Positions 62,994 to 64,000 of a stretch of DNA of 64,000 nucleotides are shown here, in pieces. The notes under the pieces were generated by a model. The model saw nothing but the letters and a program-made list of their open reading frames with translations, was not told where the DNA came from and ran no database searches. Origin of the DNA: Algibacter sp. L3A6 (lineage in GTDB: Bacteria; Bacteroidota; Bacteroidia; Flavobacteriales; Flavobacteriaceae); contig NZ_CP047030.1 of assembly GCF_009796825.1 (NCBI RefSeq), positions 372,001 through 436,000 on the forward strand. The letters are read 5' to 3'. A program made the position numbers and the translations under genes. Within the stretch, counting starts at the first letter, position 1. Each line of letters starts with the position of its first letter.

Positions 62994-63001
62994 TAAATTT
63001 G
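62994..63001 (+). promoter_or_regulatory. Putative -7 element of the lipoprotein gene
   Basis: TAAATTTG matches TAnnTTTG, 32 bp before the ATG at 63034. No -33 TTG is seen. Confidence 0.4.
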
Positions 63002-63033
63002 AATATTACATTGCTAAAACCTTAGCAAACATC

Positions 63034-63915
63034 ATGAAAAAAGTAATTTGTTTTCTACTAACAATTTCATCTTTGTTTTATTCCTGTAAGGAAAAAACAA
63101 AGAAAAGCACTTATATAAAAAAGAAAGTCATAGATAGCGCTATAGTTTATACACCAAAAAGTGAACTTGAAAATGAATATCTTAATTTTAATTCTCCAGA
63201 AGCTATAAATCGAATAGCAGACATAGAAAACGAATATTTTAATGGCTATAGATTAAACTCAAGTAAATACTATGGCACACAATGGTATTACTCAGTAGGT
63301 TTAAGCAAGGATTCACCAGACTCTATAAATGTTTTTCAAAAATATGCTTTAGAAAAAAATGATATTAAGCTAGATAGTATGCACTGCACCATATTTGCTG
63401 TAAAAGCTTTAGAAGCTGGGTTTGGAAAGGAATTTGAAACTATTGAAAAACATCATACCAAAATATGGGCTAACCGTGAACATGCTGGCTGGAGCTTAGG
63501 ATATATTTTAACTAAATTCTACAACTGGAAAGCCTACCTTTTTATCTCAAAAAACTCTAATGAATATGATGCCTGTTTAAAGAATTACAAAAAGGATAAA
63601 AAATACCATGTTTGGAAACAACCTAACATTACTTTAACGGGTGTTTTTGATGTTGATGATGATAAAGACGACATTAATAATCTTCTAAATCTAAATGAGT
63701 TTGGCTGGGGTTTTAGCAATCAGGGATGGCACACTTGGATAACCAGGTTTAACTATTTAAAAGAATGTAATTGGCTTGGAGCTCCTTCAGAAAAACACAA
63801 CTTAAGCAAGAGCACGCCTCTATTTTTAAAAACTAAATTTACCGATTACCATGATTATAATTCTCATGTAATAATTTTTCCGCCTAAAAAGAACGAAACA
63901 TTTATAAACGAATAA
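63034..63915 (+). CDS. Lipoprotein of unknown function
   Basis: The 293-residue protein has a lipoprotein signal (LLTISSLFYSCKEK, cysteine 18) followed by a lysine-rich linker. The body contains SMHCTIFAVKALEAGFGKEF, TKIWANREHAGWSLGYILTK and FGWGFSNQGWHTWITRFNYL. The Cys-His and several Trp/His residues could be a catalytic pair of a cysteine-peptidase-like fold, but I do not recognise the family. It is probably in the outer or inner membrane facing the periplasm. Confidence 0.72.
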   Translation: MKKVICFLLTISSLFYSCKEKTKKSTYIKKKVIDSAIVYTPKSELENEYLNFNSPEAINRIADIENEYFNGYRLNSSKYYGTQWYYSVGLSKDSPDSINVFQKYALEKNDIKLDSMHCTIFAVKALEAGFGKEFETIEKHHTKIWANREHAGWSLGYILTKFYNWKAYLFISKNSNEYDACLKNYKKDKKYHVWKQPNITLTGVFDVDDDKDDINNLLNLNEFGWGFSNQGWHTWITRFNYLKECNWLGAPSEKHNLSKSTPLFLKTKFTDYHDYNSHVIIFPPKKNETFINE

Positions 63916-63976
63916 CAGAGATAGAAACAGCATAAAATTAATTTTAACCTACAGCCATATTTCAGAACAAAACATT

Positions 63977-64000
63977 ATGAAAAACTTAATTTTAATATTA
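63977..64000 (+). CDS. Start of a further gene, cut by window end
   Basis: An ATG at 63977 opens MKNLILIL to the last base of the window. The hydrophobic start preceded by an A-rich stretch looks like a signal peptide of a gene downstream of the unknown lipoprotein. Only eight codons are visible, so nothing more can be said. Confidence 0.4.

Noticed and set aside
1..64000. CRISPR arrays, insertion sequences, prophage genes, rRNA genes
   Set aside because: No regularly spaced repeats, transposase, integrase, phage structural genes or rRNA sequence were seen on either strand.

Overview
The window is a low-GC chromosomal segment of a marine-type flavobacterium (Bacteroidota, family Flavobacteriaceae). 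Evidence: a Por-type (T9SS) C-terminal sorting domain, TonB receptors, a CcoN-CcoO fused cbb3 oxidase, DUF4252/DUF4331/TMEM220 proteins, and promoters of the Bacteroidetes type (-7 element TAnnTTTG). I see no phage genes, insertion sequence or CRISPR array. Gene density is high and no gene-free stretch exceeds 300 bp.

Layout. (1) 1-9.97 kb, minus strand: a polysaccharide operon with a Wza-like export lipoprotein, a Wzc-like tyrosine kinase, an ABC exporter (Wzm/Wzt type), an FkbM methyltransferase and four GT2 glycosyltransferases; the last one runs off the window edge. (2) 10-21 kb: housekeeping genes, including an ABC-F ATPase, an MFS transporter, an Lrp regulator, tRNA-Leu(GAG), a 2-hydroxyacid dehydrogenase, sucC, lysA and a sterol-desaturase-family enzyme. 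A possible 26-codon gene with its own promoter and terminator lies at 13.2 kb. (3) 21-29 kb: a secreted T9SS protein whose signal peptide carries an in-frame stop, a DinB-like protein, a GspG-like protein, an M28 peptidase, PPK2, an M1 peptidase and a YdeI-family protein. (4) 29-32.5 kb: a sucrose-phosphate-synthase-like glycosyltransferase next to a sucrose-phosphatase/glycoside-hydrolase fusion. (5) 32.7-35.4 kb: a MoxR ATPase and a VWA protein.

(6) 35.5-50.9 kb is the most coherent block: a low-oxygen respiration island. It holds a Crp/Fnr regulator with N-terminal cysteines, a UspA protein, a receiver-Crp hybrid response regulator, a PAS histidine kinase with FixL-like residues, ccoI, ccoS, ccoNO, ccoQ, ccoP, ccoG, fixH, a SafE-type membrane protein, a second UspA and hemN. 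Four promoters in this block (uspA, ccoI, ccoS, hemN) each carry the palindrome ATGA-N6-TCAT. In all four the palindrome centre lies exactly 36.5 bp upstream of the last G of the -7 element. If that G sits near -5, the operator is at -41.5, the class II FNR/CRP activation position. This looks like a complete sensor-regulator-operator-target circuit.

(7) 51-58.2 kb: a YceI lipoprotein, an ECF sigma factor and its RskA-like anti-sigma factor on plus; facing them a TonB receptor, a TPR lipoprotein and two half-length DUF4331 proteins on minus. (8) 58.3-64 kb: a LETM1-like protein, LpxD, a LysE-like exporter, a TMEM220-family protein, an MtfA-like peptidase, an unknown lipoprotein and the first codons of another gene.

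Two copies of an ~80-bp structured intergenic repeat (24.7 and 47.2 kb) resemble dispersed elements common in flavobacterial genomes. In several genes the start was decided by a -7 promoter element that overlaps an upstream in-frame TTG or GTG.
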